DNA of 64,000 bases, taken from Lytechinus pictus (taxonomy: Eukaryota > Echinodermata > Echinoidea > Temnopleuroida > Toxopneustidae). Below are positions 11,303 to 23,865 of this stretch, piece by piece; the first letter of the stretch is position 1; each line of letters starts with the position of its first letter. Location: contig NC_087262.1 in the NCBI RefSeq assembly GCF_037042905.1, positions 9,963,501-10,027,500 on the forward strand. Reading direction: 5' to 3'. Made by a program: the position numbers and the translations under genes. The notes beneath the pieces were generated by a model. The model was not told where the DNA came from. It made no database searches and worked only from the letters and a program-made list of their open reading frames with translations.

Positions 11303-12884
11303 GAATGTGAAACAAATATCCGTCTTTAATAGGTACTACAACTGAGAACAATACGTACTGTAGTGAGTGAATGGCATTGGATCAGCTCTCTCATTTGCTT
11401 ACCCACCAAATTATGTTTAACTAAATAATGGGAAAAGATTGAAAATACTGTAATTATAATAATTATTTATAATCACGTATTTAATTTTAGTATTTGTTAA
11501 ATAATATTTTGTCTATAAATTGTTATTCAAAACGGCATTTTGTAACATCGCTAATCGTAGCTACGTCATAAGGAAGCGGTTCAAGGGTCAGACCTATTGT
11601 ATTTGCTTTGTTAACAAACGGATCGAGGGATCTACAAGAGATCGATCTGGTAAGAAACCTTTAATTTTTTGCCTTTTCATTAACCAATTTTGGAAACCTT
11701 CATACGCATTAGGCGTATGAAGGTGTAACTAAATAAAATCACCACCATTAACGTGATTTTTATCTTAAAAGATGGATTTCCTAGGGACATCCATCTTTGT
11801 TTTGGTGAGTCTCTTATACATTATATGGCAGGCGGTTCAAGGCTCCATGATGAAGAAGTATATGTCAAAATATTATTGAAAAAAACATCATCATGGAGTC
11901 CTCAAGGCTAGTCTATCTGTGAAAATGACAATGACTTTCCACTTCAAAAAGTCTCAAGTTAGAAAACACCAAGTCTGTTATATTTGGCGGTAATTAAGAT
12001 TAAGAATACAACATTTCATTACTTTGCTTCATCAAACTGACATCCAGTCAGGCTCAAGCATGATGACAAATATTGACATTGAAATTCATTTTGTAATTTG
12101 ATATTGATATTAAATCAGACATTGATAACATTCTTGAATCTTGGTCGGAAAAGGCCAGGCAATCACAAAAAACAGCTGTCAATGTCATTACTGACCAGTA
12201 AAGTCTAAAGAAAGTAAGAAAGTCACTCACATACTTCAAATTCAACAACACAGCAAGATATCCGAAAAGAAATACATTCGGATTACGATCAGTGACCACT
12301 TCGCCATAGCAAACAATTCACAATTGGATTTTCAATGCCTCGGACCATTCAGTGCAGTGCAGACAGTTGACACGACTGTTGCTGTCTGCCCTCATCTGTC
12401 GACTGTCACACTCACTCACACAGCGCAGCGGGCACCCATCGTCAATAAATGAATGAATGAGAAATGCTCATTTCGGGGGAGAAATTTAACAATATCATCC
12501 CACTCATACACCTTTCATCCACATCAAAAGCACACCCAAATGCAGAGACATCACATCGATACAACTTACCCTACGACAAGCCGAAATTATGCACCAAAGT
12601 TGAATAACGCTGTAATTTATTTCCAGTTCCGTATCCAAATCGATAGTCTACACAGCGGCCATATTGGCTTAATGTTATTATAAGTTTACGCATGCGTGAT
12701 CGAGCATTTGGAGAGCTAGAGCTAAGAGGGGCGTGCACGTGTGTAGTGAAAAAAAGATCTACGGTAGATCATGAATACTTGCACTCGCTTGCACTGCAGG
12801 AGCAGGAGTAGAACACAATCCCTCTCCTGAACTCTTTTGGGGAAATTGATGTTTATTTAACCTCGTCTTGTGAGAACATGTGTC
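11303..12884. other. Gene-free stretch with small hairpins
   Basis: No convincing exon is present. A perfect hairpin, CTTCATACGC..GCGTATGAAG, lies at 11697-11721. A second inverted pair, CTCCATGATGA and TCATCATGGAG, lies at about 11841-11899 with a loop of roughly 34 bases. At 12300-12780 the sequence is less AT-rich and contains CGCATGCGTG (12690). I see nothing that proves a promoter. Confidence 0.4.
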
Positions 12885-13165
12885 CATCATCATATTCATT
12901 GTCATCATCGTCGTCGTCGCCATCATATTCACCAACGCCAGTCACTCATAAGGCTCATAACCCGGCTCATATATAGGCCTATAATCACCAGTCACCGCAA
13001 TCACACCCGGCATCATCATGCCATATCGCCATCATCACCACCGCAATCTTTCCCATCATCATCATCGTCATCATCATCATAGTCATCATGATGATCATTA
13101 TCATCACCATCATTATCATCAAAGTCACCACCATGCACCACCTTCACAATCATTAGGGCCCATTC
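12885..13165 (+). repeat. (CAT)n-rich microsatellite
   Basis: Degenerate CAT/CAC trinucleotide repeats keep His- and Ser-rich frames open. These frames are simple-sequence artefacts. Confidence 0.9.
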
Positions 13166-13189
13166 ATCGACCATCACATCAACCTTATT

Positions 13190-13620
13190 CTTTTTTTTTC
13201 TCTCTCTCTCATTCCCATTTTCGTTTTATACCTACTTACAAATCTTTAATTCTCTGAGGGGTCCACACTCAACAAGCCCTGCTTTTTAGTGGATCCCTCC
13301 ATTTACTCAACCTTACTTATTGAAGAAAAAAAAAGAGTTATAAAGGTAGCCTTGCATTTTTTAATATTTTTTTTTTTTACCGAGAATGGCATACATTTTG
13401 TTCTATTTCCATTGTATATATTGTTATTGGTTAATATGATTATCACGTTATTTAGTGTTTACCATAAACATTTATTTACTTTTCTTGTATAGTCATATTG
13501 CTTGCAATGTATATTCATTTGTATTGATTTGTACGGTTATCATTTTATATCTGTGTAATTATTCCTTATCTTGTATTGAGTTGAGAAATGAAATAAAACT
13601 TGAACTTGAACTTGAACATT
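13190..13620 (+). mobile_element. LINE 3' end (CR1/L2-like)
   Basis: The stretch has the look of a non-LTR 3' untranslated region. TCTGAGGGGTCCACACTCAA is followed by CAAGCCCTGCTTTTTAGTGG (terminator-like text), then a T-rich tail with GTATAGTCATATTGC, and it ends AATGAAATAAAACTTGAAC with repeated TTGAAC units. There is no coding part, so it is a 5'-truncated insertion. Family assignment is from general resemblance only. Confidence 0.5.
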
Positions 13621-13639
13621 AGGGCTACCAATTGATCAC

Positions 13640-13880
13640 CATGTCATCGTTAACATCATCATCACCACCACCACCATCATTATCAGGATCACCATCGATC
13701 ATAACCATCATCATCCCCAACACCATCTCCGTCATCATCATCACCACCATCGATCATCATTATCACCATCAATCATTATTTTCATCATCATCACGATCAT
13801 CACCACCGTTATCATATTCGTCATCATAATCGACATCATCATCATGAATCGTCAACATCGTCAACATCATCACCATCGAT
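13640..13880 (+). repeat. (CAT)n microsatellite, second block
   Basis: Degenerate ATC/CAC trinucleotide repeats immediately left of a hAT palindrome, which inserted into this simple-sequence DNA. Confidence 0.9.
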
Positions 13881-13910
13881 TGCCACCATTACATCATCAT
13901 CATCTTCATC

Positions 13911-14025
13911 CAGAGGCGGCGAAACGTCAGGCTCATACAATGAAAGTGGAGGGGCGCCAATTGTTTGGCAGACAAAAGGTGCCCCTCCACTTTCTTTGTC
14001 CGAGCCTGATGTTCCGCCGCCTCTG
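13911..14025. mobile_element. Palindromic hAT-type MITE
   Basis: A 115-bp near-palindrome starts CAGAGGCGGCGAAACGTCAG and ends with the inverse CAGAGGCGGCGGAACATCAG. Its arms contain GAAAGTGGAGGGGC. It is flanked by tcttcatc (13903-13910) and tcgtcatc (14026-14033), an 8-bp target duplication with one mismatch, as expected for hAT elements. It has no coding capacity. Confidence 0.8.
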
Positions 14026-14089
14026 TCGTCATCATTATCATCACCCAGGGTCGGCTGAACCCTTTTCAAAATGAAATACCCTTTTTGGG

Positions 14090-14720
14090 GTAAAACAATA
14101 CATTTTTGGTTAGAAAATCACAATATTTTGGGATCGCACTTTGCACTCGCATCAAATATTGTAAGGTACCGGTACTCACCCTGTTTTTTATTACAAGAAT
14201 GCTTATTATGTCCAGTTTTTTGGTTGGAATATCACAAATTTTTGGTTCGCGTTTCTTGCTCGCTTCAATTAAGGAACTCATTCTGTTCCTAATTGTTACA
14301 AAAAATACTTGGAATGTCCAGATTTTCAGGTTGGAATATCACAGATTTTCAGCTCACGCTTCGCGCTCACATTATTCGATCGGTGAGATATGTATCCTAT
14401 TCATGAGTCACTATACATGCAGTCCTTAGCAGGCTACTTTTCTGGTCAGTATATAAAAAAAAATTCAGGTCGCACTTCGCGCTCGCGTTAATTCTTTAGT
14501 TAGATACTTCTCTTTTTCATGATTATAAAAACTTAATATTCGTGTCTTATTACATGAATTGTCCATGAGTTTCAGCTCGCGATTCGCGCTTGCAACATCC
14601 CCAGGATGCCAATTTAACAGAAATTAGCGTCATAATTGACCAAAATCGAGTTTTACAACTTCAGATTTGATTTTTTTTTCCAAACCACTCGTTCGCTACG
14701 CTCGCTCGCGGATGAGCCTT
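14090..14720. repeat. Interspersed CTTCGCGCTCGC-type units
   Basis: At least five spaced occurrences of a word like TTCGCGCTCGC (14140, 14250, 14345, 14470, 14580, with a variant at 14695) are separated by about 100-120 bp of AT-rich DNA. The word is the inverse of the GCGAGCGCGAAGCGCGAGC palindrome at 18370-19160, so the same repeat class is present here in opposite orientation. TATTTTGG/TTTTGGTTAGAA words alternate with it. Confidence 0.6.
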
Positions 14721-14959
14721 AATATATATTTTATCAATCTGAAATCACTTAACAATGGCTTTGCTCAACTTAATTACTACAAAACACATAACTACTTCAC
14801 GCAGATGATAATCTCACGGTGAAAATATCTGTTTACAGCATAATGTCAATTTTGACATATAAGTGCCTTTTATGGATTTGCCCCCCCCCCTCAAAAAAAT
14901 AATGATAACAATAACAATAATAATTAAAAAAAATATAATAAAAATAAACAAATGAATAA

Positions 14960-15205
14960 ATAAATCCGCCGTCCCTGTCATTATCACCACCACCATCATC
15001 ATCAGTACCACCATGACCATCATCACCACCACCATCAAACATCATCATGATCATCATCATCATCCCCAACATCATCTCCGTCATCATCACCACCAGTCCA
15101 CCACCATCGATCATCGCCTTCATCATCACCACCATCATCGTCATTATCATCATCGTCATCATCAACATGGCACCAACATCATCATCATCACCATCATCCC
15201 TAGGG
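14960..15205 (+). repeat. (ATC)n microsatellite, third block
   Basis: Degenerate ATC/ACC repeats; both strands show His-, Met- and Asp-rich artefact frames. Confidence 0.9.
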
Positions 15206-15293
15206 GTCTCATTCATTACCTTTACTGCCAAGAAGTCAAAATGAATTGAGATAGTTTTATTTCCATTCTAACAACCAGAATAGGGCTAAATTC

Positions 15294-15591
<298 letters not shown>

Positions 15592-18156
15592 TTTATGGTT
15601 TACGAATAAAATTAAAAAAACATCATTGCAGCTAAGGCCGAACTGAGATAGACTCAAAACCCACACAGATACTTAATTAATATATTAACCAATATAATTA
15701 TGGCATTCAAATTACCTGTCATTGTGAGATTTTTTTAAATTAGATATCAACTGAAAAAGGAAATCGCGTGTCAGGAAAATGAGTTATGGTATGCCGTTTA
15801 TAAACATGTATGTATGTAATTTGTTTCCGTTTCAGAGCGAAGCTTTGTTTATTTGAAAGTGATGTAAAACGACTAAAGGCAGATCTAAATATTCTTGGAG
15901 AGCTTCATGCCTAATGCAAACAACGTTGTTATTATATGCTTTGATTGAGTAGTGTATAATGTACAAGTGAAAGTTTATTATTACTATTTATATGTTTTAA
16001 TAATGACATCATTATTACGTAAAATTAATATTTTATTCGTATATTTCATGTTTGCAAAAATAAATCATCTTCTAAACGTTTTATAATGATCCTCATAAAC
16101 TTAAAGTTTTAGTCTGACTGTTAGGATTTAAATACATTAAGAAGTTCATATTCCCTTTCCCTCCATCATGTCCACTTAATCCTTTTTGTGTTTCGAACTT
16201 GACAGACGGGTGCTCGTTTGTGCGTAAAGCGGTCACGATTGTATGGGATTAGCTAATCCGACAATGAACTTAAGAGGCGTAATGACACCTCCCATGAATA
16301 GGATTATCCGATTCAATTGGCTCTCATACATCACTCAAATACACGACAGTAGATTATCACGTACTCGTGTCCATTGTAGAAACATTTCCCTTAAGAAAGG
16401 TATAGAAATTAAGACGTTCAAAAGAAAAGGTGTCAATAAAGAGTGATAGTGCAACTGAATAATATAGCTCTTCCGGCGAACTCAGATCAATGTCAAAAGA
16501 GCCCTTTATCGCGTTTAAAAGAATTGACCAAAGTCAATGAGATTTTCTTCAATATCCGAGGTGTCAAAGACATCAGGGGGTCACTATTGATGTAGAATGA
16601 TAGTCATGTCACCGATCCTTTCTTTACGTCTGATGATTGACTCGATGATTGACTTGGATAGTGATGCGACAGTCTCACGAACGAAACAGATCCCTAATCG
16701 GCCGATCATAATGCCATTCAACATAACGTAATAGCTTTGATCGGTCTGGAGTCAGTGTCGCCGGGGTGACATAGCATAAATGATGTTGAAGTAAGGGTGT
16801 TGTTTCTGAGGTTACCAGCCAACGTTCGAAGATCTTGGAAACCGCCAGGAGCGCATCCAGAATGTTCACAGAATGAACTTACTCGTGAAATTTTGACCAT
16901 TATACAAGTGGACGCCTTGTCGCCACAACCGCATAAAACGTCGAGTGATACTGCTTCAATAATCGAGCCAGCATCCCTGGAAATCATTTTATATTCTAAT
17001 GACGCGTATTATGTCATTGATTAAAACAATTATTCAAATATCCTAATCGAAATATTCTTGATAGAAGAGTGATGGTTTACCACCTCATCCTCATGGGATA
17101 TTGAGGATTCATCTTTTTTTCCGCAATTCGAAAGTCATCGTCATCAATGTAAAGGACAGATTCAAAGGAATATTGTCGCGATTGACGGGAGTTACTTCAA
17201 CTTGTGGATCTATTGAATGACCATTGATCACCTTTTATTACAGTTTAATTTGACGTAATTCCACTGACTGTGGATTTGCTGTTACGAGGTGGGTAGGATT
17301 CTTCTGTCTGATGCTGGTGCATTTAGAGCAAACATATATTCATTTGTACATCTCTATTGTTTTATTGTTTTTTTTTAATCACGTGTATTTAATATTTGGT
17401 TATACCTTGTTTTAGCCTTGTTTCGCATTGTGCCATTTCCCCTTAACTGTTCCTCAAACAATGTTTGAAATGTTTTGTGTTATTTTATAGTTTTGTTTTG
17501 AACATAATTATTGGCAGATGACAGTGATGTTCCAATAAAATCAATTCGATTCATGTAGGCAGTAGTTTTTTTTTAATTTGATTATGATTGAGTCGAATCA
17601 TTCATCTAAATAAGACAAAATTTATTCAAATGGCTCTAAACGCGGGTCTTTACATGATCTTTTTGTAAAGTATACTCTTAAAAGATATTGGTGAAAGTAA
17701 CCGATTTGTGAGTGAATATGTGTGGAACCGACAAAATTGTCAAAACCAACCATCATTCTACCAGAATTTTGGTACTCTCCATTTTTACATTGTTCACAAT
17801 TTACACTTTTGTTTACGGCTTTGCTGGAAATCCTAGCTTCTAGCTAAAAAAAATACCTTATAACCGTGATTAAATGAATGAGATAATTTCAAAAATTTAA
17901 AAATTTCAAAACAAATCTTTACCATGTTTTCAGCGATAGTAACGAGATTTTTTCCCCCGATATAATTCAAAACAAATATTGGCCGGACATGATTTCCAGT
18001 TACTTTTCGATGAAAATGAACATCAAAATAATGACTAAAAACATAAAATCTTCACTTAATTGAGTTTGATTCCAGTTCACGGTCAAGCATTGTTTGCTTT
18101 TTTTTTTCATTTTAATTTCAGCATGTAATTAATATGTGAAAAAGTTTTGTCAATGA
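15592..18156. other. Gene-free stretch; possible LINE tail
   Basis: Mostly single-copy-looking AT-rich DNA. I could not assemble an exon from it; the open frames near 16243-16446 and 16797-17024 lack supporting splice context. The segment 17300-17550 resembles a LINE 3' end, finishing GTTCCAATAAAATCAATTCG. Confidence 0.4.
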
Positions 18157-18364
18157 CAGGGGCGGAAATCTCTCTCAAAAGGTAGGGGGGACACAGGGGG
18201 GATCCAGCCTTCGCCAATAGGGGGGGCAGAAATTTGTTTCAGCCATATTTTCCCCGATCGGCTCGAAGATGATTTTTGTTTGTTTCTTTGAAGGGGTAGT
18301 CCCCATTAGTCACTTCTTAGCTTTATTCTTATAAATTAATATATAATATCATAATCCTTATTTG

Positions 18365-19160
18365 TATGATGCGAGCGCGAAGCGCGAGCTAATTTTTTTG
18401 GAAAGTATATGTATTTTTTCCTAAAATTTGAACTGATTCTGGTCTTGTTTTTTTATCCTGAAAAAGATGTGTATGCAAATTAATAATTACTACGAACGCA
18501 AAGCGCGAGCAAAAATGTACTGATGGAAAAGATACATGTTAAAGTAGCATTTAACAATCAAATAATGCGAGCGCGAAGCGCGAGCTGAATTTTCTTTGAC
18601 ATTTCACCTAAAGAATGGAAATTCTAAGCACTTTTTGTAACTCAAGCAGAATATGTATATAAGTAAACAAATAATGCGAGCGCGAAGCGCGAGCAGAAAA
18701 TTTCAAGATTTAGTCCTATAATATTTACTGAACGAGACACTCTATTCATGTTTTGTAAATCCTGAAAAGGATGAGTATTAATAATGTGAGCGCAAAGCGC
18801 GAGCAGAAATTTTTTAAATATGTTTTGAACTGGTACCTGTTGAAAAGGTACCTGTTAAGGACTGCTTGCACTTAGCCATGAAGGCGTTACATATTTCAAC
18901 AATTAAAAAAATTCATTATTCGTTTTAGTGAGATACACATCCTGCGTATTCATAAGAAATTTTTAATCAGTTTTTGTAATCGTGAACAGGATAGCTATAC
19001 AATTTAACGATTGATGCGAGCGCGAAGCGCGAGCAGCAAAAAAATCGAGATTTATAGACCTAAAAATGGCCCACTCTGTTCATGTTTTGTAAATCATCAA
19101 AAGGATGAGTAATATGGGGTCTTCCTACATTAATAATGCGAGCACAAAGCGCGAGCAGAA
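18365..19160 (+). repeat. Array of GCGAGCGCGAAGCGCGAGC units
   Basis: Seven spaced copies of this near-palindrome or close variants lie at about 18371, 18494, 18567, 18675, 18787, 19016 and 19137. Spacers of roughly 75-230 bp share words such as TGTTTTGTAAATC and AAAAGGATGAGTA. The units are GC-rich islands in AT-rich spacers. They do not code. Confidence 0.8.
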
Positions 19161-21004
19161 AATTTTTGATATTGTGATCTGAAACTGGGTAATGATTTAA
19201 ATCAGAGAACAAGTTGAGTATCTGAATAAACATGCGTGAGCGTGATGTTGTTTGAAGGTTTGAATGGTGGCATGTACAATCGCTGATGTGGTTAATTACG
19301 GTACACCATGTGGAGTGTTATAGAAACAGTGGAAAGAGGAAGAAAAGGAATTGGATAGGCGAGAAAGTGGAGATTTGAGAGTAGAGTATTCCTTTCTTGA
19401 AAGTAGTCCTGAAAAGCAACCGCTTAGCCAGGATTTCATTTTGGAGGGGGCGGTAAATGCACGCGAAGCGTGGCAACACTTACAGAGCGCGCGAAGCGCG
19501 CTCCCTAGGGGGTGGGTGCAGGGAGGGGGAGATTCCCCCTCCCGCGCGAAGCGCGAAGCTTTCGATGCTTCATAAATTAAAATAAAAAGGAGCCGCCTCC
19601 CTTGTCTCTAGTACCTATATCAGCTCCAATTCATTTGAATATATTGTGATTTTGAACCTTGTTTTCAAAAGTGATTGTAAAACGAAAAAAAAGGGGATAA
19701 AATGTAGGAAATTAAAAATAATATTAACCCCGCGCGAAGCGCGGAAGCTAAAGCGTTTTATAATTTTTTTTTGCAAAGAAAATGGTCCCGAGAAAAGGTT
19801 ATTTTCTAAGTTATATTGAATACTTCCCTTGGAAAGATCAGATTTGATTACAAACAATTTAGCGACAGTGCATATCTTAACTCGCAAAACAGAGGAGAAG
19901 GATATATGCCGGGAGGAAGATATTCCTCCCCGCGCAGAGCAATGAAACTCTGAAATTTCAAAGGGCGGACGTTTCATCAAATGCAGATATCTCTAATACC
20001 CCCATCAGCTCTAATTCAATTAATTTTCTAAGATTATTGAACTTCATTACAAGGAAAATAGTGCGCAAAAAGTTGAAACTTCTGTGATTATTGAAATTAT
20101 ATAAAACAGGATGATGTATAATTTCTTTCACTTATCCCGATGCGCTTCACTTTGAATGATAAAGAAACGTAAGTGTCATTCAAAATTTCAAACTGAGGGC
20201 GCAAAACGGGACAGGAGATGAATGTGCAGGGAAATGACATGAAGTTGAATAGAATTGGATAAAAAATATTGTACTTTTTTTTATTTAATACGACACGAAT
20301 TTTATACCTTCCTCTTTTTAAATTAGGATCCTGTTTGCCCCCAAATTATGCATGGTTGTGTAGTAATGAGCTGAAAAAGCGGGAGAAGTTGCCTCTATGG
20401 AGGTGACGGCAGAAATTGAGATAAAGATTTTACCCGCCCGGAGCCGACCCGACCAGAAGTTGCGCGATCAATTTAAAAAAAGATAAATTCATATACTTCG
20501 GCATAACCTTACTCTAATTCCATGCCCTAATGTATACATTTGAACTTTAACTGGCAAGAAACACATATAGCTGAGGTGAAAAAACAGGGTTAGAGAAAGG
20601 GTGAGGGAAACAAAGGAGAACTGCAACATTGTCATTAACCGCGCGCAGCGCGGAAGCAAAATTCATATATATAAATTTAGAGCAAGAGTCACGGAGTTTC
20701 TTTTTTGAGAAAAAAATAAAGAATAAAAAGAAAAACCCACAAAGCTATACCTTTCTTCCCTTTCCTCCCTTCGCTTTTCCTTTTCTCCTCTCTTTTTTCC
20801 CTTCTTTTTTTTTCTTTTTTGGGGACGTTTTGGGGGGGGGGGGCGACCGCCCCCACCGCCCCCCCTTCTGGCTACGCGCCTGCTGAAAAGGACTGTAAAC
20901 CAGAAGAGTTTGATGAGTTGAAGAAACAGCTTGAGTAGTAGGATGGATGAGGAGTTGCTGGCTTGAGTCGGCGAGTGGAGATGATGAGTAGAAGCAGAAG
21001 AGAG

Positions 21005-21081
21005 ACTCGACGTTTCGGGCAGGTTGACTGTCCGTCTTCAGGAGTGAAGACGGACAGTCAACCTGCCCGAAACGTCGAGTC
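21005..21081. ncRNA. Hammerhead-like palindrome (Penelope-type)
   Basis: Two arms of about 36 bp surround a loop of a few bases at 21041-21044. On the minus strand, ACTC (21045-21042) precedes CTGAAGA (21041-21035, a CUGANGA box). A stem-loop CGGACAG/TCAAC/CTGCCCG (21034-21016) follows, then GAAAC and a GTC cleavage triplet (21011-21009), then GAGT (21008-21005), which pairs with ACTC. This resembles hammerhead motifs known from Penelope-like retroelements. One extra base between the box and the stem departs from the strict core, and the plus-strand twin has GTGAAGA in place of CTGAAGA. Activity is unproven. Confidence 0.4.
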
Positions 21082-21570
21082 TTTATGGAATACACGAAAA
21101 TAATAGGTACCTGATAAATCAAAATTTGCGAGCGCGCAGCGCAAGCAGCAAATGTTAACATTCAGACCATAAAACTGACATTTTTACAGAGCACTTTTTA
21201 AAAACCAATTCGTAAATTACACAAAATAATGAAAGCTCGAGTTCCGAGGTGAAATATGTTTTGTATATTGACTTCCAAACTTGATATTCGAACTCCATAT
21301 TGAACAAGATATGTAAATCACCCTAGCTCCGCCTATGGGGACAAGGGGCGGGAAAATTTGACAAGCAAAAAAAATGGTTATCATCGTCTAAGTAAGTTCA
21401 TCTCGTCCCAAAATACATGTGTTATTTCGATTTATAATGATGTATTTCTTACCATCATAAAAGACCAAAAATAGTAGGGGGGACATTTGATATTGTGTCC
21501 CCCCTACTATTTTGAGTAGGGGGGACACGTCCCCCCTGTCCCCCCTGGGATTTCCGCCCATGGTCAATGA

Positions 21571-22135
21571 ACAAGTTGGTGAACTAATAAATTTCTGCCT
21601 CGCCTATGTTAAGCCATGTGCCGCTGTTTGTGCATCGCGCTCTCAACGACCGAGAACAGCGATTAATATGAACAGTATATTGATGTGGATTTAAATAATA
21701 TATTATTTTTGAGTTTTTTATTAAATAATGCAATTTTTCTATGGGTTTTGTTATCGTTTCCTTTATTTTTCCTTATTATTGAAATGTATTCGCACATCCA
21801 TAAGTGTTCTGAAAATAAATGCAGCAAATATAGGTTAATAGTCACAGTGCAGTTTAGTTAATGAGTAATTCTATATTTCATTAATCTTTATTGATTTGAT
21901 TTATTTAGTTCCACATTCCAATAACAAAATGAAGTATATACAAGTTTAATCATTTTTCTCAGCCAAACACAACAATAAGCAAATGACATAATGAATAACA
22001 TATATGCATAGATACATACATGTTAACATTCTAATTTAAATATAATTATACCTGATTTTTTTTAAATTATTGAAACATATAGCAGAAACAAAATATATAC
22101 ACATATATCGACATAATACATTTTTAAACGAGGGA
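21571..22135. other. AT-rich spacer with LINE-like end
   Basis: No exon seen. The segment 21890-21990 (ATTTAGTTCCACATTCCAAT) resembles an inverted LINE 3' end similar to those at 31480-31600. Confidence 0.35.
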
Positions 22136-22145
22136 GACCTTGTTA

Positions 22146-22360
22146 CACCCACAAATGTAATAATCGCCCACAAATGTAAAAACGCCCACAAATGTAATAA
22201 CACTTTACCCACAAATGTAATAACGCCCACAAATGTAATAACACTTTACCCACAAATGTTATAATTTCACCCACAAATGTAATAATGCACTTTACCCACA
22301 AATGTAATAATTTTTGATCGCCCACAAATGTAATAATGACTTTACCCACAAATGTAATAA
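22146..22360 (+). repeat. Left terminal array of CCCACAAATGTAATAA
   Basis: About ten copies, separated by either a short CG-type spacer or a CACTTTA/GACTTTA spacer. The spacers are mirrored in the right-hand array, so the two arms share higher-order structure. Confidence 0.9.
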
Positions 22361-22423
22361 ATTTGAAGGGATTTTTGGCGAATCCGTTCTAAATTAAAAT
22401 CCTATAGTAATGCGTTCATATAG

Positions 22424-22860
22424 CACAAAAGTGCAAAGTCTTTTTTCCAGACCCGGTTAATAAAACATTATAGTACAATTCCAAAGTCTTTTTCCAGACC
22501 CGGTTGTTTCAAAATTATAATATACGTCCAAAGTCTTTTTTCCAGACCCAGTTAATTCAAAAATTATAATGCAAGTCCAAAGTCTTTTTTCAGACCCGGT
22601 CGTTTCAAAAATTATAATATAAGTCCAAAGTCTTTTTTCCAGACCTGGTTGTTTCAAAAATCATAATATACGTCCAAAGCCTTTTTTCCAGACCCGGTTG
22701 TTTCAAAAATTATAATGCAAGTCCAAAGTCTTTTTTCCAGACCCGGTTTATTCAAAAATTATAATATACATCCAAAGTCTTTTTTCCAGACCAGGTTAAT
22801 TAAAAAATTATAATATACGTCCCAAGTCTTTTTTCCAGACCCGGTAGTTTCAAAATTATT
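22424..22860 (+). repeat. Left inner array, about 55-bp units
   Basis: Eight or so units of the form GTCCAAAGTCTTTTTTCCAG, then ACCCGGTTGTTTCAAAAATT, then ATAATATA. From 22900 to 23530 the unit lengthens to about 160 bp and ends with TCTTTCCTCCAGACCCAG plus an (AAT)n stretch. Confidence 0.9.
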
Positions 22861-23730
22861 ATAAGTCAAAACTAAGATAATGATATTCTAGTGGAATAAA
22901 ATGAGAATCGAGCATAGTCTTTTCTCCAGACCCAGTCAATTAAAACTGGTGGAAAAGTAACAAAGACCCTAACTCTCTTGTAAATGTTAAATAACATGGA
23001 AATATAGCGTAGTCTTTCATCCAGACCCAGATCTTTCAAATAACAAATGAATAATAATAATAATAAATTAGTAATGATAAAAAAGCAGACAAAGACCCAC
23101 GATCCTATTTATGTTGAATAACATGGAAATATAGCAAAGTCTTTCCTCCAGACCCAGGTCTTTCAAATAACAAATGAATAATAATAATAATAAATTAGTA
23201 ATTATAAAAAAAGCAGACAAAGACCCACGATCCTATTTATGTTGAATAACATGGAAATATAGCGTAGTCTTTCCTCCAGACCCAGATCTTTCAAATAACA
23301 AATGAATAATAATAATAATAATAATAAATTAGTATTAATAAAAAAGGAAACAACGACCCACGATCCTATTTATGTTGAAAACATGGAAATAGAGCGTAGT
23401 CTTTCCTCCAGACACAGTTATAAAAGTCATTTAAAACACAACAACGACAGCAAAACAAAGACCCTCCAATCTTATCAACAATGAATAACATGGAAATATG
23501 GTGTAGTCTTTCCTCCAGACCCAATTATTTCAAAATAACCAAAAATCATTAAAAAAAGAATAACAGAATCTAAGGCTCAACTATCCTTCAAACTAAGAAC
23601 CTTCAATAAATAAAAGTTTAGAGAGTTTTTTTTATTCCAGACCTTGTCATTTCAAAAATAAGATAAATGAAATCCTCATAACTAAGACACAATCATATTC
23701 TTGTGCCTGTTCAACATGAATAAGATGATT

Positions 23731-23865
23731 GGGGGAGTATTTCATCAACATTTATGTCCGACAAGTTGTCAGATCTGACAACTGTTCTTGATGTTGATTG
23801 GCTAAGAAGCAGTGCTACCAGTGTCGGATAAAACGTCAGACAACTCCTTTCATGAAATGCTCCCC
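23731..23865. mobile_element. MITE family A, copy 2, nested
   Basis: It carries the same ends and core as the element at 1612-1769: GGAGTATTTCATCAACATTT, TTGTCAGATCTGACAACTGT and CTTTCATGAAATGCTCCCC. It lies inside the fold-back transposon near its centre, so it inserted after that element formed. Confidence 0.75.

Larger units (their letters stand above)
18157..21562. mobile_element. 3.4-kb hAT-type element with perfect TSD
   Basis: The left end reads CAGGGGCGGAAATC and the inverted right end reads CATGGGCGGAAATC; runs of AGGGGGGACA lie just inside both. The element is flanked by the identical octamer GTCAATGA at 18149-18156 and 21563-21570. Eight-base duplications with CAGGGGCGG ends are typical of hAT elements. 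I see no transposase frame, so it is non-autonomous. Its cargo includes the GCGAGC palindrome array (18365-19160), related GCGCGAAGCGCG words at 19487, 19543, 19731 and 20640, and a 77-bp hammerhead-like palindrome at 21005-21081. Confidence 0.75.

Noticed and set aside
11841-11899. microRNA precursor
   Set aside because: The stem is only about 13 bp with a 34-base AT-rich loop, too short for a convincing precursor.
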